Origin: Chloroflexota bacterium
GTDB lineage: Bacteria; Chloroflexota; Dehalococcoidia; GIF9; UBA5629
Direction of reading: 5' to 3'
Assembly: GCA_016875875.1 (NCBI GenBank)
Contig: VGOP01000002.1
Coordinates: 186,001-250,000 of the forward strand
Length of the DNA stretch: 64,000 nucleotides
In this document: positions 31,050 to 40,249 of the stretch, piece after piece
Layout: each line of letters opens with the position of its first letter
Position numbering within the stretch: the stretch's first letter is position 1
Program-made: the position numbers and the translations under genes
Notes under the pieces: generated by a model
What the model was told of the DNA's origin: nothing
What the model saw: only the letters and a program-made list of their open reading frames with translations
Databases searched by the model: none

Positions 31050-31784
31050 TCATTTCATCTGGCTTGGTGTGAGCAGTATCAGAAATTCCTTGTTGCCCTC
31101 GGCACCCAGTATAGGCGAGGCGACCAGTCCGCGCAATCTTAAGTCATGCTCGGTTATCCAGACGATGAAGCGTGCCAGAACTCGGGCGTGAATCTGCGGG
31201 TCTTTGATTATGCCACCCTCGCCCACCTCTTTTCTCTTTGCCTCGAATTGCGGCTTGAATAGCACTATTATGCAACCTGGTAGTGCAAGGTGTTCTACGA
31301 CATTGGGGATTACTTTGGTCACCGAGATGAAGGACAAATCCATGGTGGCTATATTAACCTTTTCCGTCAGGGAGAAGGGATAATGGGCGTTGACCCTTTC
31401 CATGACAATTAATCTGGGGTCCTGCCTCAGTTTGTAGTCGAGCTGGCCGTAGCCGACGTCTATGGCGTAGACACGCCTGGCACCACGCTGGAGCAGGCAA
31501 TCGGTGAAGCCGCCGGTGGAGGCGCCGACGTCCATGGCTGTCAGGGAGGTGGCATCGAGCTTGAACTCATCTAAGGCGTAAGCCAGCTTGAAGCCGCCCC
31601 GGCTGACATATGGCAGTTTTTCGGCTAGCTCAAGCTCTGCGTTTTCATCAACCAGGGTGCCCGGCTTGGTGATTTTCCTGCCGGACACGGTTACCTTGCT
31701 GGCCATAATCAGAGCTTGGGCCATTTTCTTGTTTTCAGCCAGCTCTCTCGTCACCAGCAGATTGTCCAGCCGCTGCTTTGGCAT
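31050..31784 (-). CDS. tlyA: TlyA-family rRNA 2'-O-methyltransferase
   Basis: A 244-residue protein with an N-terminal S4 RNA-binding domain ('RLDNLLVTRELAENKKMAQALI') and an FtsJ/RrmJ-type SAM methyltransferase domain ('AMDVGASTGGFTDCLLQRGA', 'MDLSFISVTKVIP'). TlyA proteins methylate ribosomal RNA riboses; older names call them hemolysins. ATG 31784 (MPKQRLDNLL) is chosen over an upstream start at 31820 that would overlap the radical SAM gene. The gap to that gene is then 11 nt, so the two are probably co-transcribed. Confidence 0.92.
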   Translation of the reverse strand: MPKQRLDNLLVTRELAENKKMAQALIMASKVTVSGRKITKPGTLVDENAELELAEKLPYVSRGGFKLAYALDEFKLDATSLTAMDVGASTGGFTDCLLQRGARRVYAIDVGYGQLDYKLRQDPRLIVMERVNAHYPFSLTEKVNIATMDLSFISVTKVIPNVVEHLALPGCIIVLFKPQFEAKRKEVGEGGIIKDPQIHARVLARFIVWITEHDLRLRGLVASPILGAEGNKEFLILLTPSQMK

Positions 31785-31795
31785 AGCAATAGCAT

Positions 31796-33502
31796 TTACC
31801 GTCCTGTCACTAAGAACCACAGCGCTCGGAATGGCTTCAGTTTGATGAATGGCGGCGGTACTTCCAGTTGAATTTTCTCGGCTACGGGGAACATGTTGAT
31901 TCTGTCCACCTCTGGTTTCAGGTGGTCTATTTCCTCAATATTGTTCTTTGACAGCAAGTCATCAAGGCGACGTGCCATCTCCCAGGCGGCTCTAAGGCGC
32001 TGGTCGCTTATTTTGGCTAATCGTTCAGATATAATTCTGTATTTCACTCTGAGTTGATTCAGGCGCAGTATGGCTTCGTAGGATGTGTCCACAATCTGCT
32101 GGCGGGTCATCCAGTCCGTCTCATAATTGAGGGAATATTTCCAGCTCGGCGATGCCAGCGCCTGGCGGTGCTCTTTCAGCGTCCGAAACAGTATATGGTA
32201 GCCGTAGCGCTCGGGGTACTCGAAGCCAAGGCTGCCCGGGTCGAGAAATGGCGCCAACGGGGAGGTGAACATGGAAATCCGCTTGTCTCCACGGAATCTT
32301 TCAAGTAAATGTTCGCAATAATCGGTGGTGTCTATGGCTGACTGTGGGGTTTGCCCGGGCAGTCCAATCATGAAGAACACATCCAGCCGCCGGCAGCCGA
32401 CATCGAGGGCGTCGCCCAGCGTTTGTTCCAGTTCCTGGCTGGAATATGGCCTGCCGATGACTTTCCTTATCTCGGGGTCGTGAGATTCGGGAGAAATCTC
32501 CAGGCAGAAGTCAGGGCAGGCCAGGCTCATCTGGCGCAGGAAGTCCTTCGAAGCCGGGTAGAATAGCTCGAGAATGAACTGGTTTTTAACCCGGTTCTTC
32601 TGAAGCAGGCTAAAGACCTGGCTGGCGTAGTCTTCTCCTGCCTGACGCAGGTCGCCCAGTATGAAGATGGGGCCGTTGCTGAAGCGCGAGATTTGCCTGA
32701 CGTCTCGAACCACCGCTTCCGGAGAGCGGAAAACTGGCTTGCCTCGGTTATAGCACTTGCGGAAAGCTGCGGCAGAGCCTCCGCAGATAACGCAGTTCTC
32801 GGTACAGCCGCGGCAGGTGAGCACCGCCGTAATGGGATAGCGAAGCCAGTCCTTGACCGGTGTGTAGCTGATGAGGTCGCGGTACCTAATCACAGACCGA
32901 ACTACGTTGCCGTAATGGTTGACCATGACATCGCTGATGTCGGTGGGGACGTGGGAGAAGGGGTTTTCTTGTATCCTGCCCTGGCTGTCTTTCCAGGCAA
33001 GGTTTGGCACTTTCCCCAGTTCCCCCTTATGCCTTATTATGCAGTCCATTAGCTGGCGGAATGGTTCTTCCGTGGAATCTCCCCTGAGCACGTAGTCTAT
33101 ATCGGGGTATTCAAGCAGCTCTTTGGAGAAGTAGGTGGAGGAGAAGCCGCCGAATATCAACTTTGACTCAGGGTGCCATTTTTTAACTATCTTTGCCACC
33201 TCAATTGAGCCGTGACAGTGCACCATCCAGTGCAGGTTGATACCGAAGATTGGCGCCTTAAGGCGCTTTATAAAGGCTTCGGCATCGAATTTCCCGTCTC
33301 TGAGCATACGCACGGCAAGGTTTACGATGCGCACTTGGTAGCCGGCGCGTCCCAGATATTCGGCGATGCTGGTGAGCCCGATGGGGTACATCTCGAAGAC
33401 GTAGGAAGGTGGAATCAGGTCGCTGACCGGTCCGTAAAGTATAGTCTTTTTGCGGAAGTCGTAGATGCTGGGGGCATGTAGCAGAATCAGGTCAGTTGGC
33501 AC
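31796..33502 (-). CDS. B12-binding-domain radical SAM protein
   Basis: A 568-residue protein starting at GTG 33502. Residues about 1-170 are a cobalamin-binding-like Rossmann domain ('MYPIGLTSIAEYLGRAGYQVRIV', 'LIFGGFSSTYF', 'YVLRGDSTEEPF'). The radical SAM core has C-x3-C-x2-C in 'GCTENCVICGGS'. Later segments 'LEISPESHDPEIRKVIGR' and 'DVFFMIGLPGQTPQ' fit this family. Products of such enzymes include methylated or rearranged lipids and cofactors; the reaction here cannot be predicted. The C-terminal roughly 110 residues are charged and specific to the subfamily. It is co-transcribed with tlyA. Confidence 0.9.
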   Translation of the reverse strand: MPTDLILLHAPSIYDFRKKTILYGPVSDLIPPSYVFEMYPIGLTSIAEYLGRAGYQVRIVNLAVRMLRDGKFDAEAFIKRLKAPIFGINLHWMVHCHGSIEVAKIVKKWHPESKLIFGGFSSTYFSKELLEYPDIDYVLRGDSTEEPFRQLMDCIIRHKGELGKVPNLAWKDSQGRIQENPFSHVPTDISDVMVNHYGNVVRSVIRYRDLISYTPVKDWLRYPITAVLTCRGCTENCVICGGSAAAFRKCYNRGKPVFRSPEAVVRDVRQISRFSNGPIFILGDLRQAGEDYASQVFSLLQKNRVKNQFILELFYPASKDFLRQMSLACPDFCLEISPESHDPEIRKVIGRPYSSQELEQTLGDALDVGCRRLDVFFMIGLPGQTPQSAIDTTDYCEHLLERFRGDKRISMFTSPLAPFLDPGSLGFEYPERYGYHILFRTLKEHRQALASPSWKYSLNYETDWMTRQQIVDTSYEAILRLNQLRVKYRIISERLAKISDQRLRAAWEMARRLDDLLSKNNIEEIDHLKPEVDRINMFPVAEKIQLEVPPPFIKLKPFRALWFLVTGR

Positions 33503-33540
33503 AGTAATCTCCTAGATGGCAATTCTATAGCTTTGCTATC

Positions 33541-33716
33541 TTAAAAATCAAAAATAAAAAGTTTAAAATCAAAATGACAGATAAAAATGCAAAATAGAAA
33601 CCTTGCTCAATGGACGCAGTAGAGTCCACTTTATAAAGCGTAAACTTGCTCTTTAAGAACCATTTTTGGATTTTGACTTGTAATTTTGCATTTTGATGTT
33701 TAGTTTTTACATTTTC
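33541..33716. repeat. Family C AT-rich palindrome, both arms
   Basis: The left arm AAAAATCAAAAATAAAAAG and CAAAATGACAGATAAAAATG; the right arm GATTTTGACTTGTAATTTTG and CATTTTGATGTTTAGTTTTT, about 90 nt apart. It fills the gap between two minus-strand genes. Confidence 0.8.
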
Positions 33717-34605
33717 AGAAGATTCCTGCTAGGAGATAGCCAATGCCCAGAAGTAATTGAGTCAGCAGAACAACAAGGACGTTATTTGCCATAGCCGGCA
33801 TCAGCTTGCTTTCGTCTTGATATCTCAGGGCACCTTGAATAGCCCTGATGGCGAAGGGGAGCGTTAGCAAAGCTATGAGACAGAATGCAGGTATCAGCTT
33901 TAGTTCCACAGAGCCGAATATCCATACATATACTGCTACAGTGAGAACTGAGTAGACTATGCTCGCCCTTGCCTTCCCCAAAGTTATGGGCAGTGTCTTT
34001 CTGTCTGCTATCATATCAGCCTCGGTGTCAGGGAATTCGTTCAGAAACAACAAATTGTGCACTAATATGCCGGAGGGGATAGACGCTATAACAGCGGGGA
34101 GCGTGTATTCGCCCGTCTGAATGAAGTAAGCTCCCAGAACCGGCAGTGTTCCCAGACCAACTCCCGGTGACCACTCAGGCCATCCCAGCCTGGTCAGTAG
34201 CGGCGTGTAGAGTAGAATGCATACAGCAGCTATAACAAGCAGCGGCAGCAGGAGCCAGCCGCTGACCAGCACGAAGTAAATGCCTATGGGTACTGCCAGC
34301 AGGAAGCAGGTTAGGCCAAACCAGAAGACATGCTTAGGCTTTAGAGAGGCGGCGGGAAGGAAGCCGCTGCCGCCGCTGAATGGTGTCCTCCTGGTCTTCA
34401 GGTCAATGCCGCTTTTATAGTCATAGTAGTCGTTGAGGACGTTGACACTGATATGGCACAGAAGCAGTCCGATGAAAGCCAGTATAGCGTGGCCAAGATG
34501 AAAGGCGCCGTCATGCCAGGCCATGCAGGTGCCCAGAAAAGCTAGCACCACGGAGAGGAGCAAAAACTGTGGCCTGGTCTCGAGGAACCAAACTTTTAGC
34601 TTCAC
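33715..34605 (-). CDS. UbiA-family prenyltransferase (MenA-like)
   Basis: A 296-residue membrane protein with about eight helices. It has both Asp-rich prenyl-diphosphate/Mg motifs: 'NVLNDYYDYKSGID' (N-D-x2-D-x3-D) and 'NEFPDTEADMIADRKTLP' (D-x3-D-x3-D). The 'RTPFSGGSG' loop resembles 1,4-dihydroxy-2-naphthoate prenyltransferase in menaquinone synthesis. No other menaquinone genes are visible, so the aromatic acceptor is not certain. It starts at GTG 34605. Confidence 0.9.
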   Translation of the reverse strand: MKLKVWFLETRPQFLLLSVVLAFLGTCMAWHDGAFHLGHAILAFIGLLLCHISVNVLNDYYDYKSGIDLKTRRTPFSGGSGFLPAASLKPKHVFWFGLTCFLLAVPIGIYFVLVSGWLLLPLLVIAAVCILLYTPLLTRLGWPEWSPGVGLGTLPVLGAYFIQTGEYTLPAVIASIPSGILVHNLLFLNEFPDTEADMIADRKTLPITLGKARASIVYSVLTVAVYVWIFGSVELKLIPAFCLIALLTLPFAIRAIQGALRYQDESKLMPAMANNVLVVLLTQLLLGIGYLLAGIF

Positions 34606-34683
34606 GAGTTCTTGAGTATAGCAAACAGGCGAAGGCCATGTCTACAGTATGTTCGATAGTGATCTATTCTGTGCATCTTACCG

Positions 34684-34822
34684 TATAAATCCTAAATTCG
34701 AATTTCTAAGCTCTAAACAAACTCAAAACCCAAAATTCTAATGACCAAAACAGCGCAGTTTCGAATTTGGAGAATTCGAGTTTTGGTATTGTTTGAGATT
34801 TAGGGTTTAGTATTTAAGATTT
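34684..34822. repeat. Family D AT-rich palindrome, both arms
   Basis: ATCCTAAATTCGAATTTCTA and AACTCAAAACCCAAAATTC on the left; TTCGAGTTTTGGTATTGTTT and GAGATTTAGGGTTTAGTATT on the right. Confidence 0.75.
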
Positions 34823-34842
34823 TTGGGTGATGGATGGGTTGT

Positions 34843-35061
34843 TCAGGCTGCTGCTGATTTCCTCCGGCTGAATCCGAAGATATATATTATCTCCAGGATG
34901 GCCAGCGTATTGAGCACAAACAGTGCCACAAACCACCATAGATGCTTGTTGCCGGCAGCACGCCATAGAGCCACGCCTTTCCACGGCATAGTCCAGAGGG
35001 CGACCAAGAGGATAATCCATGTCCACACAATTTCTGTCGGATACGAATTTAAGCAGAACAT
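34843..35061 (-). CDS. Small membrane protein, DUF5652-like
   Basis: A 72-residue protein with two transmembrane helices (about 11-30 and 43-65). The core 'GVALWRAAGNKHLWWFVALF' and 'LNTLAILEIIYIF' match the DUF5652 pattern, and the C-terminus is basic ('SRRKSAAA'). A strong AAGGAGG site precedes the ATG. It is downstream of a methyltransferase gene on the same strand (18 nt). Function unknown. Confidence 0.82.
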   Translation of the reverse strand: MFCLNSYPTEIVWTWIILLVALWTMPWKGVALWRAAGNKHLWWFVALFVLNTLAILEIIYIFGFSRRKSAAA

Positions 35062-35079
35062 TCCGTATTTACCTCCTTA

Positions 35080-35823
35080 TCAAACAGTCTTTAGTCCACA
35101 TATTATCGTCCCATGCCAGTTCCTGAATTCTGACTGATTCCGGTTCACGATGAACGCTTCCAATTGCCTAATACCACTCTCGAATTCGCCTTGGGGTATA
35201 AGGTGGTAAGTCGAGACATATTTGCTCTTCACTTTTTGCAGATATTCGTAGTCTATGGGGATGTTCTCAACAGTCACCTCTTCGTGTTTAATATTTTTGA
35301 AACCGTGACAGTTCAACAGGTAATCTATCTGGTGAATATCTGGGAATCTACCTTTATCGATATCGATGTAGCTGGGGAAAAAATTTTTAATAATCGGATG
35401 TTGATTTTCGATTTGTTTATGACTGGAGGTTAAAAGAACCAGGACGCCACCACGCAACACGCGATAACACTCTGAAAGCATGGAGTTCAGGTTTTTTATT
35501 TGATGAACAACGTAAGCTCCTATTATGGTATCGAAAGAACCGTCACGGAAAGGCAATTGCCGGTTATCGATATCGGCACAGATAACTTCAACAGATTTGC
35601 CCCTGGCGACCTTCAACATGGGGAGCGACGCGTCTACACCGATTACATCTGTCTTTATTATATTCCGTAATTGCGAAGCTATATTTCCCGTGCCGCAGCC
35701 CAGGTCTAAGACCTTCTTTCCTGCACTAATCCTCCCCAGTGCAATAACCTTTTTTATCAGACTCTGTGGGTAGGAGCGATAATTGTCATATGTCTTTGAA
35801 ATATCGGTGTAGTTGACTGCCAT
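35080..35823 (-). CDS. Class I SAM-dependent methyltransferase
   Basis: A 247-residue methyltransferase of the UbiE/Methyltransf_11 type. Motif I is 'VLDLGCGTGNIA' (about residues 38-49), the acidic residue after strand 2 is in 'VIGVDASLPML', and motif III region is 'FDTIIGAYVVHQIKNLNSML'. The substrate-binding C-terminal half is not diagnostic. It is followed by the DUF5652-like gene. Given the prenyltransferase nearby, a quinone methyltransferase is conceivable but unsupported. Confidence 0.88.
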   Translation of the reverse strand: MAVNYTDISKTYDNYRSYPQSLIKKVIALGRISAGKKVLDLGCGTGNIASQLRNIIKTDVIGVDASLPMLKVARGKSVEVICADIDNRQLPFRDGSFDTIIGAYVVHQIKNLNSMLSECYRVLRGGVLVLLTSSHKQIENQHPIIKNFFPSYIDIDKGRFPDIHQIDYLLNCHGFKNIKHEEVTVENIPIDYEYLQKVKSKYVSTYHLIPQGEFESGIRQLEAFIVNRNQSEFRNWHGTIICGLKTV

Positions 35824-35838
35824 GCGACTTCTAAGGTT

Positions 35839-37392
35839 TCAGAGGTTGATATTAGAATACTTTCTCCATGGTCGGGCCACGGTCTTATTTCCCAAGGTGT
35901 CTAGGGCTCTATTTATCATCTTCCTGGTATCGCTAGGCATTATGATGTCATCGATGTAGCCTCGCTCGGCTCCCATGTAGGGATTCTCGTAGAGTTCTCG
36001 ATACTCCTGTATTCGTTTGCCCTTCACCTCTTTGGGGTTTTCTGCCTCTTTTATCTCCTTGGCAAAGATGACGCTGGCTGCAGTCTCAGCTCCGACAATG
36101 GTGACCTGTGCTGTTGGCCAGGCGAAGACTAGGTCGGCACCGATGGATTTGTCCAACATCCCGTAGTGGGCACCGGCGTAAGATTTCCTTACCATGATTG
36201 AAATCAGGGGCACGGTAGCATCGGCCCAGGCGTAAAGCAACTTGGCGCCATGCCGCAGAATACCTTTCCAGTCCTGTTCAGAGCCTATCATATACCCGGG
36301 ACAGTCCTGGAAGCTGATCAGCGGGATGCTAAACAGGTCGCAAAACCTTATAAATCTGGCCATTTTGTCTGCGGCGTCTACGTCGATTACCCCGCCAATG
36401 TACGTTGACCGATTGGCTACTATACCTGCCGGGCGACCATTGAATCGGGCAAAGCCTATGATGCAGTTCGGTGCGTGGTCTTTCAGTAGCTCAAAAAGGC
36501 AGCCATCATCAACTACCAGTGTGATTAGTTTAAGCATGTCAAAGGGTTGGGCTGAGTTGTCGGGAATTATGGTATCCAGTTCTGGGATTGTTCTCTCGGG
36601 GTCGTCCTTCGTCTTGACACAGGGTGGCTTTTCCTTATTATTAGAGGGGAGGAAGGACAAAAGCTGTTTGCAGGCATCTAAGGCTTCTTTGTCGTTTCCG
36701 ACTACGATGTGGGTTTGCCCCGATTTAATGGCATGAGCTTTCCAGCCAGAAAGCTCCTCCAGTGTAATTTCCTCCCCGATTTGAGTTTTTACGAAGGCAG
36801 GGCCAGCGATGCCCATGAAGCCGGTGTGCCGGCATTGAATGAGGAAGTCCTGCATTACCGGGTGATAAGCCTGCCCGCCTAAACATGGTCCCATGAGCAA
36901 AGATATTTGGGGCACTATGCCAGAAGCCAGGATTTGGGCTCTGAAGAGCCAGCCATAAGCCTCAAGAGTATCCATTCCTTCTTGGAGCCGGGCTCCTCCT
37001 GAGTCGTTCATGCTTATGCAGGGCCAGCCCATGTCTTTGGCAAATTCGAGGGCGCGGGCAAATTTCTTGCCGTGATATTCGCCAAAGGTTCCTGCCATAG
37101 CAGTAAAGTCCTCGGCAATAGCGACGACTGGTCTGCCATTTACCTTACCGTAGCCAGTTATTACTCCTTCAGCCGGCACCTCCCTTTTGTCCATACCGAA
37201 ACTTGTAGTCCTGTGCTTAACGAAAAGTCCTATTTCGGTGAAAGTATTTGCGTCAAAGAAATAGTCAATTCTTTCCCGTGCTGACCATTGCCCAGCTTTA
37301 TGGCGCTGCTCAATGGCTTTAGGGTCACCCATTTGCTTTATTTTGTCTCGCTTTGCCTTGTAAGCCTCAATTAGCTCTTTGGTCTTTGACAT
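35839..37392 (-). CDS. Acyl-CoA carboxyltransferase beta subunit (propionyl/methylmalonyl-CoA type)
   Basis: A 517-residue carboxyltransferase subunit. The first half has 'GKKFARALEFAKDMGWPCISMNDSGGARLQEGM', the second half 'DVDAADKMARFIRFCDLFSIPLISFQDCPGYMIG' and 'KSYAGAHYGMLDKSIGADLVFAWPTAQ', the acyl-CoA and biotin binding halves of PccB/MmdA. Depending on partner proteins it acts in propionyl-CoA carboxylase or in a methylmalonyl-CoA decarboxylase/transcarboxylase. No biotin carrier or biotin carboxylase gene is adjacent, so the complex is incomplete here. It fits the acyl-CoA mutases of this window in a methylmalonyl-CoA pathway. Confidence 0.94.
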   Translation of the reverse strand: MSKTKELIEAYKAKRDKIKQMGDPKAIEQRHKAGQWSARERIDYFFDANTFTEIGLFVKHRTTSFGMDKREVPAEGVITGYGKVNGRPVVAIAEDFTAMAGTFGEYHGKKFARALEFAKDMGWPCISMNDSGGARLQEGMDTLEAYGWLFRAQILASGIVPQISLLMGPCLGGQAYHPVMQDFLIQCRHTGFMGIAGPAFVKTQIGEEITLEELSGWKAHAIKSGQTHIVVGNDKEALDACKQLLSFLPSNNKEKPPCVKTKDDPERTIPELDTIIPDNSAQPFDMLKLITLVVDDGCLFELLKDHAPNCIIGFARFNGRPAGIVANRSTYIGGVIDVDAADKMARFIRFCDLFSIPLISFQDCPGYMIGSEQDWKGILRHGAKLLYAWADATVPLISIMVRKSYAGAHYGMLDKSIGADLVFAWPTAQVTIVGAETAASVIFAKEIKEAENPKEVKGKRIQEYRELYENPYMGAERGYIDDIIMPSDTRKMINRALDTLGNKTVARPWRKYSNINL

Positions 37393-37480
37393 TGTTGCCC
37401 CGCCTTTCGCAGTCTGGTTTTTAGCTGCTAGATGTTTCGCTTACCTCAATGCCTAAATGCAATGAAACTTATTCCTGGCT

Positions 37481-38623
37481 TTAGCGAATGCCGATTTCTC
37501 TGGAGATGACGAGCTGCTGGATTTCTGAAGTTCCTTCGGTGATGGTTGACATTCGGGAGTCGCGGAAGTAGCGCTGGACCACGGACTCTTCCGTCAGACC
37601 ATAGCCGCCGTGAATCTGCATGGCTTCGGCGGTCACGCTTACTGCTACCTCGCTGGCAAAAAGCTTGGCCATAGCTGCTTCTTTCAAGTGTGGCTTGTTT
37701 TGGTCATAGAGCCAGGCGGCGTGGAATATCAGCCAGCGCGCTGCTTCTATGTCCATGGTCATTCGTGCCAGTTTGAAGGCATTGGCTTGGAATTTGGCGA
37801 TAGGTTGCCCGAATTGTACCCTTTCCTGAGCGTATTTGAGGGAAGCATCATAAGCTGCCCGGGCCAAGCCTAGACTTCGGGAGGCGTGGGATATTCTGCC
37901 GCCAGTTAGCGATTCCATAACGTAGGGAAAGCCTTTACCTTCTTCACCGATGAGATTTTCTTCGGGTACGGGACAATCTTCGAAGCTTAGCTCCCCTGTT
38001 TCACCGGAACGGCCACAAAACTTATGCAGCTTGGCACGGTTGAATCCGGGGGTGCCTTTTTCGACAATGAACAGGCTGACTCCGCCTCTAGACCCTTTGC
38101 TTTTGTCCGTATAAGCGGCAGCCAGAACGAAGTCGCAGATATTTCCATTGGTGATAAAGATCTTTGTGCCATTGAGAATGTACTTGCCGTTCTTTTTAGT
38201 TGCTGTTGTCTCTATAGCTGCGGCATCGGAGCCGGCGTTAGGCTCGGTAAGCCCGAAAGCGGCTATTTTTTCTCCTTTAATGGCTGGCATTAAGTATTTC
38301 TGCTTCTGGTCTTCACTCCCTCGTGCGTAGACAGCAGAGGTAGCAATTCCTCCCTGTACCATGATACCGGCACATATGCCGACGCTGTGGTAAGCTACAG
38401 CCTCGACTGAAATACAGTCGCCTACCTTGCCTATCTCGGCGCCGCCATACTTGGCGGGATACCTGACGCAGAGGTAACCTAACTTGCCCATCTGGGGAAA
38501 TAGCTGGAGGGGGAAGGTGGCTGTTTTCTCAGCTTCCTCAACGAGCGGAGCGATTTCTTTTTCCGCGAAATTACGTATGGCTTCTTGGAACATTTTATGC
38601 TCTTCGGAAAGCTCGAAGTCCAT
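37481..38623 (-). CDS. Acyl-CoA dehydrogenase, canonical
   Basis: A 380-residue flavoenzyme of short/medium-chain acyl-CoA dehydrogenase type. It shows 'FGLTEPNAGSDAAA', 'QIHGGYGLTEESVVQRYFRDSR' and the catalytic-base segment 'ITEGTSEIQ' with Glu (about residue 363) in the normal place. Electrons would go to ETF. ATG 38623 is preceded by a weak GGAGG-like site. It lies 88 nt upstream of the carboxyltransferase gene on the same strand, so an acyl-CoA oxidation/carboxylation unit is plausible. Confidence 0.95.
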   Translation of the reverse strand: MDFELSEEHKMFQEAIRNFAEKEIAPLVEEAEKTATFPLQLFPQMGKLGYLCVRYPAKYGGAEIGKVGDCISVEAVAYHSVGICAGIMVQGGIATSAVYARGSEDQKQKYLMPAIKGEKIAAFGLTEPNAGSDAAAIETTATKKNGKYILNGTKIFITNGNICDFVLAAAYTDKSKGSRGGVSLFIVEKGTPGFNRAKLHKFCGRSGETGELSFEDCPVPEENLIGEEGKGFPYVMESLTGGRISHASRSLGLARAAYDASLKYAQERVQFGQPIAKFQANAFKLARMTMDIEAARWLIFHAAWLYDQNKPHLKEAAMAKLFASEVAVSVTAEAMQIHGGYGLTEESVVQRYFRDSRMSTITEGTSEIQQLVISREIGIR

Positions 38624-38716
38624 TTTTTATTGTCCTCCTTGTATTTGAAAGTAATTGGGCAAACCTTTAATATTGTATAGTAAATCCATGGAAGTTAAAA
38701 TAGTGTGTTCCTTTGT

Positions 38717-38765
38717 CATTGCGAGGCGTCCCGAGTGAAGCGAGGGAACAGCCGTGGCAATCTCG
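38717..38765. repeat. Family B half repeat
   Basis: GTCATTGCGAGGCGTCCCGA ... CCGTGGCAATCTCGTAG; only one half of the full unit is present. Confidence 0.65.
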
Positions 38766-38786
38766 TAGTTGAACTGCAGGTATGGC

Positions 38787-39500
38787 ATGGAGATAATTCC
38801 AGCCGTTGATATCAAAGGTGGCAGATGTGTCCGGCTGTATCAGGGCGATTACAGCCAGGAGATGGTTTTCTCTGAGGACCCGGTGGCTGTTGCCCTCGAC
38901 TGGCAGGCTCAAGGAGCTAGTCGGCTGCATCTGGTTGACCTGGACGGTGCTGCCGGTGGTGAGCCGCGTAATATTGCTGTTGTCGAGGCTATAGCAAAAC
39001 GGGTGAACTTACTCGTGCAGCTTGGCGGCGGTATAAGGGATGAAGCTACGGTGGTCAGGCTGTTAGCTATAGGGATAAATCGCGTGATTCTGGGGACAGT
39101 GGCAGTAGAGCAGCCAGAGATGGTGGAAAAATTGTGCCAGAAGTTCGGTGAAGCCATAGTCGTTGGTGTAGATGCCAGGGATGGGCGTGTGGCTACTCAT
39201 GGCTGGCAGAAGGGCACTGGGATTACAGCTTTAGAGCAGGGCTTGAAGATGGCGGCTATGGGAGTGAGACGTATTATCTATACCGATATAAAACGCGATG
39301 GCACACTTACCGAGCCTGGTTTTGAAGCCATAGCCGGGATGGTCAAAGGTTTGAATTTGCCGATTATTGCTGCCGGTGGCATTTCAGCCTTGAATCACTT
39401 GAGTAAGCTCAAGGAGATAGGGGTAGAAGGTGCTATTGTGGGCAAGGCGCTTTACACCGGCGATATGAAATTGAGCGAGGCTCTAGCTCTGGGGCTATGA
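38787..39500 (+). CDS. hisA: Phosphoribosylformimino-AICAR-phosphate isomerase
   Basis: A 237-residue TIM-barrel isomerase of histidine synthesis. 'EIIPAVDIKGGRCVRLYQGDY' holds the first catalytic Asp, 'HLVDLDGAAGG', 'VQLGGGIRD' and 'IIYTDIKRDGTL' with the second Asp are all intact, and 'IIAAGGIS' closes the phosphate site. ATG 38787 is chosen over TTG 38769, which would add six residues not seen in the family. hisI lies further downstream but is separated by a RAYT and repeats. Confidence 0.96.
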   Translation: MEIIPAVDIKGGRCVRLYQGDYSQEMVFSEDPVAVALDWQAQGASRLHLVDLDGAAGGEPRNIAVVEAIAKRVNLLVQLGGGIRDEATVVRLLAIGINRVILGTVAVEQPEMVEKLCQKFGEAIVVGVDARDGRVATHGWQKGTGITALEQGLKMAAMGVRRIIYTDIKRDGTLTEPGFEAIAGMVKGLNLPIIAAGGISALNHLSKLKEIGVEGAIVGKALYTGDMKLSEALALGL

Positions 39501-39504
39501 GGAG

Positions 39505-39533
39505 GGCGGACAGACCTGAAGGTCTATCCATAC
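39505..39533. repeat. Family A arm
   Basis: GGCGGACAGACCTGAAGGTC then TATCCATAC; just after the hisA stop. Confidence 0.7.
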
Positions 39534-39551
39534 GTTTGTCTTTTTCTCTGG

Positions 39552-39630
39552 TGTCATCGCGAGGAGCGTTAGCGACGTGGCGATCTCGGTGAGGGGAACT
39601 ATGAGATTGCCACGCTTCGCTGGCAATGAC
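39552..39630. repeat. Family B palindromic repeat
   Basis: GTCATCGCGAGGAGCGTTAG, GACGTGGCGATCTCG, then GAGATTGCCACGCTTCGCTG and GCAATGAC. Confidence 0.85.
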
Positions 39631-39642
39631 GGGGGAGGGTAT

Positions 39643-39671
39643 GTAGGGACAGGTCTTTAGACACGTCCGAA
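39643..39671. repeat. Family A arm upstream of second RAYT
   Basis: GTAGGGACAGGTCTTTAGAC followed by ACGTCCGAA. Confidence 0.75.
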
Positions 39672-39687
39672 AGTAGAGGGGGAAATA

Positions 39688-40167
39688 TTGCAGCAGCGAA
39701 GAAGTTCACCAAGGCTTATGAGTTTTGATTACACAGGGCCTTATGCTTATTTCATCACGTGCTCTACATATCAAAAGAGGCCATATTTTAAAAACAAAGA
39801 AATAGTTGATATTGTTTTACCTGTTTTAAGACGGAGCGGTGAACAAAATGACTTTGGTATTTATGCTTACTGTTTCATGCCTGACCATCTTCATCTCTTG
39901 CTTTTGGGAGAGAAAGAATCTTCCCTGCATAAATTTATTAGGACGTTTAAGCCAGAAAGCAGTTTTGCATTTACGAGAGCGCATGCTAGTCCTCTTTGGC
40001 AAAGGAGCTATTATGACCATGTCCTCAGGAAGGAAGAGGTGCTTGAAGAGGTGGCTTTGTATATACTGAATAATCCGGTGCGGAAGGGGTTAGTGGATGA
40101 TTATAAGAGCTATGCTTTTGCAGGCTCCTTCATGTTTGATATCAAGGAACTGGGCGGACAGACCTAA
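39688..40167 (+). mobile_element. RAYT: REP-associated Y1 transposase (second copy)
   Basis: A 159-residue paralogue of the 25113-25595 gene, starting at TTG 39688 behind GAGGGGGAA. The HUH motif 'FMPDHLHLLLLGE' and Tyr region 'WQRSYYDHVLRKEEVLEEVALYILNNPVRKGLVDDY' are intact (the latter spans about residues 111-145). Family A arms lie on both sides (39643-39671 and 40154-40220). The insertion separates hisA from hisI, which are often adjacent in bacterial his clusters. Confidence 0.92.
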
Positions 40168-40220
40168 AGGTCTGTCCCTACAGATTAGAAAATGTAGGGA
40201 CAGGTCTTCAGACCTGTCCG
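40154..40220. repeat. Family A tandem inverted pair downstream of second RAYT
   Basis: GCGGACAGACCTAAAGGTCT, GTCCCTACAGATTAG, then GTAGGGACAGGTCTTCAGAC and CTGTCCGA. Begins within the last codons of the transposase gene. Confidence 0.85.
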
Positions 40221-40249
40221 ATGTCGGATAATAAATAAGGTGGTGTGTG

